Assembly (NCBI RefSeq): GCF_036170895.1
Contig: NZ_CP108036.1
Coordinates: 5,821,501 to 5,885,500 of the forward strand
Source of the DNA: Streptomyces erythrochromogenes
Lineage (GTDB): Bacteria; Actinomycetota; Actinomycetes; Streptomycetales; Streptomycetaceae
DNA: 64,000 nucleotides
Reading direction: 5' to 3'
Shown here: piece after piece, positions 1-7,940 of the stretch
How the letters are laid out: each line of letters begins with the position of its first letter
Numbering within the stretch: the first letter of the stretch is position 1
The notes under the pieces: generated by a model
Told to the model about the DNA's origin: nothing
Databases searched by the model: none
What the model saw: only the letters and a program-made list of their open reading frames with translations
Position numbers and translations under genes: made by a program

Positions 1-370
1 CCCGCCCGGTCCTGGCCGTCCGCCGCTCGGCATGTTCGAGCAGCCGGCGGCCGGCCCCGGCGGGGGCGGACTCGCGCGACACCATCAGCCGGTGCACGTA
101 GCCCGCCACGGGCGGCTGGATCCCCCAGGCCTCCTCGTCGGACCACCACAACTCGTAGGCCCCGCACACCCGGCCGTCGGCGTCGCCGGCGAGCCACACC
201 TCTCCGTCGTGCATCTTCGACCGGAAGTGCGCGGCGTCCTTGTCGCCGGGCTTCCACTGCTCGATCCCGTGCTTCTGCATCCAGCGGGCGGCCTCGTCGT
301 ACAGCCGCACCAGCGTCCCGGCGTCCTTCTCCACGGCCGGCCGGAACAAGATCCCGTCGTCAATGATCAC
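1..370 (-). CDS. GNAT family N-acetyltransferase (3' end cut by window edge)
   Basis: The reverse strand reads from a GTG at 370 to the window edge without a stop; the gene continues beyond base 1. The visible 123 residues begin VIIDDGILFRPAVEKDAGTL, then have W-M-Q-K-H-G-I-E-Q-W, and end in GAGRRLLEHAERRTARTG, which fits the acetyl-CoA pyrophosphate-binding loop (R/Q-x-x-G-x-G/A) and following helix of GNAT acetyltransferases. The ligand is unknown. GTG 370 is the first standard in-frame start after an upstream stop; no strong Shine-Dalgarno is visible, so the start is tentative. Confidence 0.75.
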   Translation of the reverse strand, partial: MIIDDGILFRPAVEKDAGTLVRLYDEAARWMQKHGIEQWKPGDKDAAHFRSKMHDGEVWLAGDADGRVCGAYELWWSDEEAWGIQPPVAGYVHRLMVSRESAPAGAGRRLLEHAERRTARTGR

Positions 371-432
371 GCGGGCATTATCGGGGATCGCCGCCGGTTG
401 TGATCATGGGAGGGCGCGGTTTGCGCGCCCTG

Positions 433-1149
433 TCACAAAGCGGGGGCCGCGTCGCCCGGAACGAGCCCGACCAGCCGCCCGACCAGGTCCCCGAAGGGCC
501 CGTCGGCGGGCTCGCCGGCCAGGATCCGGACGAGGATCCCCGCCATCTCCGCGTCGTACGCGGCGCTCACCGCGGCCAGCGCCGCGAAGTCGTGCACCAG
601 CTGCAGCTCCAGCTCGCCCCGCGGGATCCTGCGCCCGTCCAGCCAGATCAGCGCGGTGGACTCGGCGAGCGAGACCCAGGAGCGCACCACCAGCTCCAGC
701 CGGGCCGGCACCTCGTCGAGCCCGATCCCCAGGTGCGTGAGGATCTGCTCGTACGCCGCCTGCCGGACCTCGTCGATCATCGCGTTGGCGCGGCTGCTAC
801 CGGCCGCCGGACCGCCCCGCATCAGAGCCGAGAAGCCCGGCCCGTGGTCCTCGACGAAGGCGAAGAACCGCCCCATCACCCGCAGCAGGCGCGCCCCGAG
901 CGGCCCTTCGTGCGGCTCCACGAACCGCAGCGCCAGCTCGTCGGCGGCCCGCCGCAGCGCCGCCTCGTACAGGCTGAGCTTGCCGGGGAAGTAGTGGTAG
1001 ACCAGCGGCCGGGATATCCCCGCGGCCGCCGCGATCTCGTCGATCGACACGTCGTCGGGGGACCGGTGGCTGAACAGCTCCAGGGCAACCCCGATCAGCT
1101 GTTGCCGCCGCTCCTCGACACCCATCCTGCGCCGTACTCCGGTCGTCAT
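433..1149 (-). CDS. TetR family transcriptional regulator
   Basis: A 238-residue protein with an N-terminal TetR helix-turn-helix at about residues 14-60 (GVALELFSHRSPDDVSIDEIA, then AAAGISRPLVYHYFPGK), followed by a variable helical ligand-binding domain. TetR proteins are usually dimeric repressors released by a small ligand. It is the last gene of a leftward run with the reductase (gap 23 bp) and the ferritin-like protein, so it probably autoregulates that operon; a candidate operator lies at 3130-3145. The ligand is unknown. Confidence 0.9.
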   Translation of the reverse strand: MTTGVRRRMGVEERRQQLIGVALELFSHRSPDDVSIDEIAAAAGISRPLVYHYFPGKLSLYEAALRRAADELALRFVEPHEGPLGARLLRVMGRFFAFVEDHGPGFSALMRGGPAAGSSRANAMIDEVRQAAYEQILTHLGIGLDEVPARLELVVRSWVSLAESTALIWLDGRRIPRGELELQLVHDFAALAAVSAAYDAEMAGILVRILAGEPADGPFGDLVGRLVGLVPGDAAPAL

Positions 1150-1172
1150 GCGGACACCCTACTGGGGAGCGT

Positions 1173-2228
1173 TCACAGGTCCAGGGCGAGGCGGTCCCCC
1201 TTCGCGCGCGAGACGCACAGCAGCATCGACTCCCCGCGCTCCTGGTCCGTGAGCAGGTCGTCGCGGTGGTCCACCTCGCCCGCGAGGACCCGGTGTTGGC
1301 AGGTCCCGCAGAATCCCTGCTCGCACGAGTACGGGGTGTCCGGCAGCTCCCGGCGCACCGCGGCGAGCGTGCTCTCCTGCGGGCCGACCTCGACGACCCG
1401 TCCCGAGCGGCGCAGTTCGACGGTGAAGGCCCGCGCCGGACCGGGCGCCGCCGAGGGCGCGAAGCGCTCCAGGTGCACGGCCGCCGGGTCCTTGGCCGCC
1501 GCCGTCACGGCCTGCATCAGGGGCTCCGGGCCGCAGCAGTAGACCAGGGTGCCGGGCGCCGCCTCGGCGAGCGGGGCCAGGTCGGGCAGGCCCACCTCGT
1601 CCTCGGGGTGGACCGTGACCCGGTCCCCGTAGGCCGCGAGGTCGTCCAGGAAGGGCATCGAGTCGAGGGAGCGGCCTCCGTACAGGAGGGTCCAGTCGGC
1701 GCCCGCCCCGGTGGCGGCGCGGAGCATCGGCAGGATGGGGGTGATGCCGATGCCGCCCGCGACGAACGCGTACGACGGGGCCGGCAGCAGCTCGAAGCGG
1801 TTGCGCGGGGGCCGCAGTTCCAGCTCCGCGCCCTCGACGAGCTGAGCGTGCGCCTCCCGGGAGCCGCCGCGGCCGTCCTCGACCAGCCGGATCGCGATCC
1901 GGTAGCGGCCCGCGTCCGCCGGGTCGCCGCACAGCGAGTACTGGCGGACCAGGCCCGAGGGCAGGGTGACGTCCACGTGCGCGCCGGGTGTCCAGGCGGG
2001 CAGCTCGGGGGATTCCAGGGTCAGTTCCAGCACGTCCTGCGCCGGCTGCGTACGGGAGACGATCAGCGCGCGCAGTGCGCGGCGCGGGGAGTGGCCCGAG
2101 ACCGGCACCTCCAGGGCCGGCAGGGGCCACAGCGGGGAGTCGCCGATGCGGCGGTTCAGGGCCCGGCGGGCCGCCCAGGCCGCACCCGCGACCGCCGTGG
2201 CCGTCGTGACGGCGAGGGCGCGCCTCAT
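1173..2228 (-). CDS. Ferredoxin-type oxidoreductase (FAD/NAD plus C-terminal 2Fe-2S domain)
   Basis: A 351-residue protein starting MRRALAVTTATAVAGAAWAA, possibly a membrane-tethering segment. A ferredoxin-reductase-like FAD domain follows (RQYSLCG, the R-x-Y-S flavin motif, about residue 105), then an NAD-binding domain (FVAGGIGITPILPML; YCCGPEPLM), then a plant-type 2Fe-2S domain with CEQGFCGTC and a last Cys in MLLCVSRA. This is the architecture of phthalate-dioxygenase-type reductases that pass electrons from NAD(P)H to an oxygenase. Its ATG overlaps the stop of the upstream ferritin-like gene (ATGA, 2225-2228), so the two are translationally coupled and probably act together. The open frame extends upstream to 2951 but lies inside the neighbouring gene and is not used. 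Confidence 0.9.
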   Translation of the reverse strand: MRRALAVTTATAVAGAAWAARRALNRRIGDSPLWPLPALEVPVSGHSPRRALRALIVSRTQPAQDVLELTLESPELPAWTPGAHVDVTLPSGLVRQYSLCGDPADAGRYRIAIRLVEDGRGGSREAHAQLVEGAELELRPPRNRFELLPAPSYAFVAGGIGITPILPMLRAATGAGADWTLLYGGRSLDSMPFLDDLAAYGDRVTVHPEDEVGLPDLAPLAEAAPGTLVYCCGPEPLMQAVTAAAKDPAAVHLERFAPSAAPGPARAFTVELRRSGRVVEVGPQESTLAAVRRELPDTPYSCEQGFCGTCQHRVLAGEVDHRDDLLTDQERGESMLLCVSRAKGDRLALDL

Positions 2229-3121
2229 GCCCGCACCCCGCCGCCCGCGCCGGGGGAGGAGGCCAGGTAGGCCACCGCCCGGGCCGTCGAGCCCTCCTGC
2301 GAGGGGTGGTACGTACGGGAGAGGTACTTCGGTATGGACTTCAGCATGGAGCCCGTCGAGGGGAGCACCCCCTGCTGCCCGGCCATGAAGAACTGCCCGA
2401 AGGAGGCCTTGCCGTCCACGAGATGGGGGTCGTTCTCCATGAAGAAGCGGACACCGCGCTGCCACAGGAAGACCAGGGCGGTGAAGGCGGTCGCCCACGT
2501 CCGGGCCCGGCGGCGGTAGCCGCCGTCGACGTGCATGAAGAGGTCGAAGGCGACCGAGCGGTGCTCGACCTCCTCCGCGCCGTGCCAGCGCAGCAGGTCC
2601 AGCATGGTCGGGTCGGCGCCGCGCCGGTCGAGTTCGTCGGCGCCCAGCACCCAGTCGCCCAGGAACGCCGTGTAGTGCTCGATCGCCGCGATCATCGCGA
2701 CCCGCTCCATCAGCCACCAGTGCCGGGCCCGGCCCGGCGGCAGGGTGCGGTCGCCGAGCAGTTTCTCGAACAGCCAGTCCACCTGGGCGGTGTAGGGGGT
2801 CGGGTCGAGACCCAGGCGCTTCAGGTGGGGGAGGACGTCGTCGTGGGCGGCGGCGTGCATGGCCTCCTGGCCGATGAAGCCGACGACGTCCTCCCGCAGA
2901 CGCTCGTCCTCGATGTACGGCAGCGCCTGCTTGTAGACGTGCACGAACCACCGCTCACCGGCGGGCAGCAGCAGGTGCAGCACATTGATCATGTGGCCGG
3001 CGAAGGGTTCGCCGGGCAGCCAGTGGAGCGGGGTGTCCTCCCAGCCGAAGGACACGTTCCGGGGCCTGAGGTCCACGTGTTCCGACGCCACGGGGGCGGG
3101 CGCGAGCGGCGTATTAGACAT
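2225..3121 (-). CDS. PF10118-type 'metal-dependent hydrolase', probable diiron ferritin-like protein
   Basis: A 298-residue protein matching the family usually labelled predicted metal-dependent hydrolase. It carries E56, E86-A-M-H89, E148 and E184-V-E-H187, the spacing of a four-Glu/two-His diiron centre in a ferritin-like four-helix bundle. Family assignment is from recognition; the metal ligands are read from the sequence. It is the first gene of the operon with a 2Fe-2S/FAD reductase and a TetR regulator. That pairing suggests an O2-activating oxygenase or desaturase rather than a hydrolase, which is inference. The substrate is unknown, possibly a fatty or aromatic compound. Confidence 0.85.
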   Translation of the reverse strand: MSNTPLAPAPVASEHVDLRPRNVSFGWEDTPLHWLPGEPFAGHMINVLHLLLPAGERWFVHVYKQALPYIEDERLREDVVGFIGQEAMHAAAHDDVLPHLKRLGLDPTPYTAQVDWLFEKLLGDRTLPPGRARHWWLMERVAMIAAIEHYTAFLGDWVLGADELDRRGADPTMLDLLRWHGAEEVEHRSVAFDLFMHVDGGYRRRARTWATAFTALVFLWQRGVRFFMENDPHLVDGKASFGQFFMAGQQGVLPSTGSMLKSIPKYLSRTYHPSQEGSTARAVAYLASSPGAGGGVRA

Positions 3122-3129
3122 GGCGTCAA

Positions 3130-3145
3130 TGTACTGATGGGTACA
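3130..3145. promoter_or_regulatory. Inverted repeat, candidate TetR operator
   Basis: TGTAC and GTACA are separated by 6 bp, 9 bp upstream of the ATG of the ferritin-like gene. The position would block transcription or initiation of the operon that ends with a TetR gene. Short arms make this a weak prediction. Confidence 0.35.
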
Positions 3146-3209
3146 GGGAGTGAGAAGACCCTTGCGCCGACTTCTCGCGCCCGTCGCGATGTGGCGTCGT
3201 CCGGGGCGG

Positions 3210-4613
3210 TCAGCGGCCGGTGCTGCCGCTCGCGAGCGCCCATTCGCGGTTCAGGGCGCCGAGCGGGATCTTGCGCTCGAAGGCGGGGGTGCCGAACAGG
3301 GACAGCTGGAGCTGGAGCTGCCCGCTCAGGTCGAACCCGCCGTACAGCGCCCAGGCGCCGTTGACGGAGGCCTTGCCGTCGCTGGACGCGGTCGCCTTGA
3401 CGTCGGCCTCGCCGCGCAGGTACGGGGCGAAGTCGCCGGTGACGCCGACGGCGCCGTAGAGGCCGACGGACGCCTCGGCGCCGAGTGCGCCCTTGACCTT
3501 CCCGGCGGCGGTGACGGTCGCCTGGACCGGGGTGCTCTTCACGTTCGACGCGCTGACCGGGGTCCAGCCCTTGCCGAAGGCGTAGCTGCCGCCGACCTTG
3601 AAGTCGCCCTTGACGTCCTGCTGGACGTCGAGGGTGACCTTGCCGTCGGCCTCCACCTGGATGTAGCAGGTCAGGCCGAGGTTGACGACGACCGGAACCG
3701 GGCCGACCTGGATGACCGGGGAGCTGTGCAGCTTGGCGAAGGGGATCCGCTTGGGTGCCCCGGTGCTCGCGGCGGCGCGGCCCTGGAGCTTCCACTGCGA
3801 GGACCAGTCGCCGCTCATCCCGAGGAAGGCGCCGCGCGGACCGGCGCCGCCGCCCTGGGTGCCGTCGTACTGGAACTCGACCTGCGGGGCGAGCTGGACG
3901 AAGCCGGAGACGGAGGCGCCGGCCGAGGCGGGCGCGTCCGGGGCGGTGTCGACGGAGGCGTTCACGTCGAGCCGGAGGTTCCCGAGCGGCAGCTTGGCGC
4001 CCTCGGGGCCGAACTTCAGGCCGTCGCCCTTGGCCCAGGAGAAGGTGACGCCCTTCATCAGGGGCTCGACGACGACCGTCGAGGGGTCGACGGGGACCTT
4101 GCCGTCGGCCTTGTCGTCGTTGAGGACGGCGGCCAGCGTCGTGGAGGCGGTCTTGACCTCGGTGCCGCGGTCGGTCTTGCCGACGACCTCGGTGACCTTG
4201 GCGAGCAGGCCGTTCGGGGCGCCGGGCGCCGGGGCGCTGGCTATGACGTCGCCCGCCGCGACGGGCTTGTCGGCCTCGGGCGACTTGTCCGGCGAGGGTG
4301 CCTGGGAGGGGCCCTTGGGCGGGGCCTTGGCTATGACGGCCCGTCCGGTCGCGGCGTCGTACGAGGCGACCTTCAGCGTGGACTTCTCGGTCCTGCCCTT
4401 CGAGCCGCCCCGGGCGACGGCCGCCGGGGTGGGCTCGCCCTGGGGCGCGGCAGCCACGTCCAGCTGCTGCGAGCCGCTGTCGGCGGACGGTGTGAGGGGG
4501 GCGGGGGCGGCCGGTTCGGCGGCGCCGGTGTGGGAGCTCGATCCGCAGCCGGTGGCCGCGAGGCTGAGGGCGGTCAGGCCGGGGAGCAGGAGTCGTCGGG
4601 CGAGCATGCGCAC
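3210..4613 (-). CDS. Large secreted lipoprotein of unknown function
   Basis: A 467-residue protein with a lipoprotein signal peptide: MRMLARRLLLPGLTALSLA, then the lipobox LAATGC with Cys about residue 23. After a Ser/Ala/Pro-rich linker the mature part is rich in Val/Gly/Ser with many alternating hydrophobic stretches, consistent with extended beta structure (for example VVVNLGLTCYIQVEADGKVTL and a C-terminal FDLSGQLQLQLSLFG). No catalytic motif is recognised. It is presumably anchored on the outer face of the membrane. It stands alone, 88 bp downstream of the ferritin-like operon promoter region, with a 14-bp palindrome (4651-4664) 37 bp before its start. Confidence 0.8.
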   Translation of the reverse strand: MRMLARRLLLPGLTALSLAATGCGSSSHTGAAEPAAPAPLTPSADSGSQQLDVAAAPQGEPTPAAVARGGSKGRTEKSTLKVASYDAATGRAVIAKAPPKGPSQAPSPDKSPEADKPVAAGDVIASAPAPGAPNGLLAKVTEVVGKTDRGTEVKTASTTLAAVLNDDKADGKVPVDPSTVVVEPLMKGVTFSWAKGDGLKFGPEGAKLPLGNLRLDVNASVDTAPDAPASAGASVSGFVQLAPQVEFQYDGTQGGGAGPRGAFLGMSGDWSSQWKLQGRAAASTGAPKRIPFAKLHSSPVIQVGPVPVVVNLGLTCYIQVEADGKVTLDVQQDVKGDFKVGGSYAFGKGWTPVSASNVKSTPVQATVTAAGKVKGALGAEASVGLYGAVGVTGDFAPYLRGEADVKATASSDGKASVNGAWALYGGFDLSGQLQLQLSLFGTPAFERKIPLGALNREWALASGSTGR

Positions 4614-4650
4614 GTGGTGTGACCTTCAAGCGGGTGAGGGGTGTGGGGGA

Positions 4651-4664
4651 TTACCGATCGGTAA
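4651..4664. promoter_or_regulatory. Perfect 14-bp palindrome TTACCGATCGGTAA
   Basis: TTACCGATCGGTAA is perfectly self-complementary and lies 37 bp upstream of the lipoprotein start on the reverse strand. The size and position suit an operator for a dimeric TetR-like regulator; which protein binds is not known. Confidence 0.45.
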
Positions 4665-4902
4665 CCGGAATCCGATCATGCCATGTGCGCACTACGGCCG
4701 TCATGTCCGGATCTCGCCAACTCCTCGACCAGGCAAGGAGGTTGAACTTTTGACCGCCTGTCGGGCGACCCTTGCGGCAGCTTCTCGCCAACTTGGCGCA
4801 GGTGCTTAGCGGAATGTTTACTCGCTCTTTTGGATCGTTTCACCGAGCGTGGTGACCGCCAGGTATGTGCATGCGCGCTTCATCTGTGTGGACGGAGGCT
4901 CT
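4665..4902. other. Non-coding stretch before small ORF
   Basis: Together with 4614-4650 this gives about 290 bp without a convincing gene between the leftward lipoprotein and the small rightward ORF. It must hold the lipoprotein promoter and a rightward promoter. No terminator or further repeat was seen. Confidence 0.4.
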
Positions 4903-5025
4903 GTGACGCAGAGCGAGCGTGGATGGCCTGCGGCGGATGAGGTGCTGCGCGGGATTCGTCGTGACCGACTTCAGGTCAGCCCTTTGAACGTTGTTGACCT
5001 TCTCGAGTGCGGTCATGAAGGCTGA
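4903..5025 (+). CDS. Small hypothetical ORF, 40 aa
   Basis: GTG at 4903 is preceded by GGAGG with a suitable 6-base gap, and the frame runs 40 codons to TGA. The product begins VTQSERGWPAADEVLRGIRR and ends LLECGHEG. No signal peptide or membrane segment. It is not recognised; it could be a small regulator-like peptide, a fragment of a decayed gene, or chance. The strong ribosome site is the main support. It ends 45 bp before the secreted protein start. Confidence 0.4.
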   Translation: MTQSERGWPAADEVLRGIRRDRLQVSPLNVVDLLECGHEG

Positions 5026-5070
5026 TCAAGCAAATCACCAACGCAACACGACTCGATGAGGGGGAAGATC

Positions 5071-5370
5071 GTGAAGAACATGCGACGCATCGGTGCCATG
5101 GGTGCCGCCGCCGCGGTGCTGGGCGGACTCGTGATGGTCGGCGGAGGTGCCACGGTGGCCCAGGCCGACACCCGCTGCGACTGGGGTTCGGTCTACATCA
5201 ATGGCAACCCCGGTGCTGAGCCTGGCAGTTGGGCCTCCGGTCACAGCCACCGCACCGGAAACCACTACGTGGGCGCCTACGCCAACGGTCTGGTGGACTG
5301 GTACGCCGACAACAACGGCGGCGATGATGGCGACACGGCAGACACCTACTTCGGTACGCGCGCCTGCTGA
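5071..5370 (+). CDS. Small secreted protein with two cysteines
   Basis: A 99-residue precursor: VKNMRRIGAMGAAAAVLGGL and following hydrophobic core form a Sec signal peptide, likely cut after AQA, leaving a mature part of about 66 residues starting DTRCDWGSVYINGNP and ending FGTRAC. The two mature cysteines sit at the ends and could form one disulfide. The chain is rich in Gly, Asn, Asp, Trp and Tyr. GTG 5071 is chosen because GGGGG lies 6 bases upstream; an ATG at 5056 in the same frame lacks this. Just downstream are a lipoprotein and an ABC transporter with two permeases, an arrangement seen with secreted bacteriocin-like peptides. No family was identified. Confidence 0.75.
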   Translation: MKNMRRIGAMGAAAAVLGGLVMVGGGATVAQADTRCDWGSVYINGNPGAEPGSWASGHSHRTGNHYVGAYANGLVDWYADNNGGDDGDTADTYFGTRAC

Positions 5371-5387
5371 TTCAGTTCGTTGACCGA

Positions 5388-5432
5388 CCCGCTGTTCCCT
5401 GTGCAGAAGTAATTCCCGCAGGGAGCGGCGGG
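5388..5432 (+). terminator. Hairpin between secreted protein and lipoprotein
   Basis: CCCGC+TCCCTG pairs with CAGGGA+GCGGG around a 3-base internal loop, with a 17-base apical loop and no T run. It may act as a partial terminator or stabilise the upstream mRNA. Confidence 0.35.
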
Positions 5433-5459
5433 TTCCCGCGCTACCGGAGGCGAGCAAGT

Positions 5460-5993
5460 ATGCGTCGTTCCCCCACCCTCTTACTGGCGACGGCGGCCCT
5501 CGGCGTGCTGACGCTCGCAGGCTGTGCCACCACCGAGGACAAGTCCGCAGATTCCGCTCCGGCCACCGGGCAGCCGTCCGGCCCGCCGCCGGCGGACCCC
5601 TTCAAGAACCTGCCGCAGGGCACTCCGGTCGCCTTCAAGGACCTCAAGGCCGGTATGTGTTCCAACCACCGGGGAGACGTCCAGTCGGACCAGACCGTCG
5701 GCACCGTGGACTGCGGGACCCCCCACTTCTTCGAGGTCGTCTCCCAGGTGACGCTGCCGGACGCCGAGGGTGCGGAATTCCCGGGCGACCGGGGCGTGAT
5801 GGACCGGATGCGTACCGCCTGCGAGCCGCAACTCGCGCCGGTGATCGGATCCCAGCGCGGCGCCCTCATCAGCCTCTACCTGGCCCCCATGAACAAGAAG
5901 TCCTGGGACGCGGGCAACCGGCTCGGGCACTGCGGAATCGCCTACGCCACCCCCAGGACCGGCACCGTCGCCGAGGCCGGCGGCCAGAGGTGA
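5460..5993 (+). CDS. Lipoprotein with Septum_form-like domain
   Basis: A 177-residue lipoprotein: MRRSPTLLLATAALGVLTLAGC with lipobox LAGC at about residue 22. After a Pro-rich linker, the domain at about 60-160 has a Cys pattern (GMCSN, VDCGTPHFFEV, ACEPQ, GHCGIAY) typical of the actinobacterial septum-formation-related domain, where Cys pairs form disulfides outside the cell. The real role of this domain is poorly known. It overlaps the next gene by GTGA (5990-5993), so it is cotranslated with the ABC transporter. Confidence 0.8.
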   Translation: MRRSPTLLLATAALGVLTLAGCATTEDKSADSAPATGQPSGPPPADPFKNLPQGTPVAFKDLKAGMCSNHRGDVQSDQTVGTVDCGTPHFFEVVSQVTLPDAEGAEFPGDRGVMDRMRTACEPQLAPVIGSQRGALISLYLAPMNKKSWDAGNRLGHCGIAYATPRTGTVAEAGGQR

Positions 5994-7006
5994 GCACGAC
6001 CGCGACCGTGAACGGGGGAGAGGCGCCCGAGGTCCTCGTCCGCTTCGACCAGGTCTTCAAGTCGTTCCGGACCTCGCGCGGGCGGCGGCAGACCGCGCTC
6101 GACGGGTTCTCCATGTCCATCCCGAAGGGAGCCGTCGTCGGGCTGCTGGGGCCCAACGGATCGGGCAAGACCACGGCGCTCAAGGCGCTCCTGGGCCTCG
6201 TCCGCCCCGACCGGGGAACGATCACCGCCTTCGGCCGGGAGCTTCCGGCCGAACAGCGTTTCGTCGCCCGCCGGATGGGGGCCCTGATCGAGGGGCCGGC
6301 CTTCACCGGCTCGCTCACCGGCGAACACAACCTGCGCCTTCTCGCCGAACTGCACGGCGCCGGCCGCGACGAGGTCGCGGACGTGCTCGACCTCGTCGGC
6401 CTGGACAGGGCCGCCAGGCGCTCGTATTCCGGGTACTCCCTCGGCATGAAGCAACGGCTCGGGGTCGCGGCCGCGCTCATCTCCCAGCCCGACCTCCTGG
6501 TCCTGGACGAGCCGATGAACGGCCTGGATCCGGAAGCCGTCCGGCACATGCGCGAACTGCTGAAGCGGCTCAGGGACGAGCGCGGCATGACCGTCGTCGT
6601 CTCCTCGCACATCCTGGCCGAGGTGGAACTCGTCAGCGACTGGGTCACGATCGTCCGCAACGGCCGCGTCATCTGCGACGCGAGCGTTCCGGAACTCCTC
6701 GGCCGGGGCACCTCACGCCTGGTCGTACGGGTCCACGATGCCGCGACGGCGCAGTCCGTCCTGGCCGAGCACGGGTACGAGGCCGTTGCCGCCGTCGGCA
6801 CCACCGGCGCCGAGCTCCAGGTCGAGCCGTCCCCCGGCCGTCCGACCCCCTCCGACGGCTCGGACGTACTCCGGCTGCTCACCGACCGGGCCGTCTACCC
6901 GCGCGAGCTGATCGTGGAGTCGGCGTCCCTTGAGGACATCTACGTCGCCGCCGTCCGCGCGGCGGATGCCGCCACGACGGGCCGGGAGACGCGGCATGGC
7001 GACTGA
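5990..7006 (+). CDS. ABC transporter ATP-binding protein (bacitracin-resistance-like)
   Basis: A 338-residue ATPase: Walker A GPNGSGKT at about residue 50, signature YSLGMKQRLGVAAAL (the SLGMKQR variant typical of BcrA-like and other drug or peptide exporters in place of LSGGQ), Walker B LLVLDEPMNGLDP, and H-loop SSHIL. The last 100 residues are a regulatory extension. GTG 5990 overlaps the lipoprotein stop; the longer open frame from 5657 lies inside the lipoprotein gene. With the two following permeases it forms an export system. The substrate is unknown; the small secreted protein upstream is a candidate. Confidence 0.93.
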   Translation: MSTTATVNGGEAPEVLVRFDQVFKSFRTSRGRRQTALDGFSMSIPKGAVVGLLGPNGSGKTTALKALLGLVRPDRGTITAFGRELPAEQRFVARRMGALIEGPAFTGSLTGEHNLRLLAELHGAGRDEVADVLDLVGLDRAARRSYSGYSLGMKQRLGVAAALISQPDLLVLDEPMNGLDPEAVRHMRELLKRLRDERGMTVVVSSHILAEVELVSDWVTIVRNGRVICDASVPELLGRGTSRLVVRVHDAATAQSVLAEHGYEAVAAVGTTGAELQVEPSPGRPTPSDGSDVLRLLTDRAVYPRELIVESASLEDIYVAAVRAADAATTGRETRHGD

Positions 7007-7940
7007 CGGCGCACCCCTGCCCTGGGGCCGGCTGGCCCGGGCCGAACTGATGCGGCTGAGGGCGCCGCGCGCCATGCGGCACGCGGGGATCGCCCTGCCT
7101 TTGGCCGTCCTCGCGTTCGGGCTGTCCAAACTGCTGCTCCACGACCGTGACACCGCGACCGCATGGCGCACCGCCGAAGAGCGGTACGCCACCTTCCTCG
7201 CCGACGCCCAGACCTATGGACTGCCCGTCGGGTCCGGCCTCAGCGCGAGGAACTACTTCCAGGACCCGCGGTACCTCATGGACACCATGTCCTTCGGCGA
7301 CCTGCGCACCGTCGTCACCGCCCTGGCCGCCGCCGCCGTGGTCTTCGGCATGGTCGCCGGAGGCGCCGACTGGTCCTCGCGCGTCATGCTCACCCTCGCG
7401 GCGGCCGAGCCCCGCCGATTCCGGCTCTTCGCCACCCGGGCCCTGCTCGTCGCCGGCCTGTCGATGGCCGTCACCGCGGCCGCCGGGCTGCTCCTCGTGC
7501 CCCTGCTCCTGCTCGCCGCACTCACCCGGGGCAGCACGACGGGCCTCGACGGCGTCTACTGGGCGGCCCTGGCCAGCCAGTACGCGCGGGGGGTGCTCCT
7601 CGTGGGACTGCTCTGCCTGCTCGGCTACGGCCTGGCCATGCTGACGCGCAAAGCGTCCGTCGCGCTGGCCATCGGGTTCCTCTACCTGGCCGGTGCGGAC
7701 CAGATCTTCGCCGGCCGCGGGCCGCGAGGCGCCGAGTACGCCATGGACGGGCTGGTCTTCGCCGTGCTCAACGAGAAACCCGTGGTCCCCCTGGCCGAGT
7801 CCGACTGCATCGCGGGACCCGGCTGCGAGGCGGTCCATGTCGACCTCACCGCCGCGGACGGGTTCCTGGGCGTACTGATCTATCTCGTACCGGTGCTGCT
7901 GATGGCCCTGTGGCGCTTCACCCGAACGGACATCACCTGA
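6996..7940 (+). CDS. ABC transporter permease, first paralogue
   Basis: A 314-residue membrane protein with about six hydrophobic segments (LPLAVLAFGLSKLLL; VVTALAAAAVVFGMVAGG; LLVPLLLLAAL; VLLVGLLCLLGYGLAML; VALAIGFLYLAG; C-terminal VLIYLVPVLLMALW). Large extracytoplasmic loop after TM1 (residues about 45-95). ATG 6996 lies inside the end of the ATPase gene with GGGAG in front; overlap 11 bp. It is about 40-50% identical by eye to the next gene (shared DDPRY/QDPRY, GG-DWSSRV-L-AAEPRR, ALWRFTRTDI), so a duplication produced a heterodimeric pore. Confidence 0.9.
   Translation: MATDGAPLPWGRLARAELMRLRAPRAMRHAGIALPLAVLAFGLSKLLLHDRDTATAWRTAEERYATFLADAQTYGLPVGSGLSARNYFQDPRYLMDTMSFGDLRTVVTALAAAAVVFGMVAGGADWSSRVMLTLAAAEPRRFRLFATRALLVAGLSMAVTAAAGLLLVPLLLLAALTRGSTTGLDGVYWAALASQYARGVLLVGLLCLLGYGLAMLTRKASVALAIGFLYLAGADQIFAGRGPRGAEYAMDGLVFAVLNEKPVVPLAESDCIAGPGCEAVHVDLTAADGFLGVLIYLVPVLLMALWRFTRTDIT

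Noticed and set aside
1..370. Apparent frameshift in the GNAT fragment near base 65
   Set aside because: Re-reading the CCCCC run on the reverse strand gives a continuous frame through GAGRRLLEHAE, so no frameshift exists.
1173..2951. A 592-residue reductase fusion
   Set aside because: The upstream part overlaps the ferritin-like gene in another frame and reads as Arg-rich noise; the ATG at 2228 overlapping the stop is the better start.
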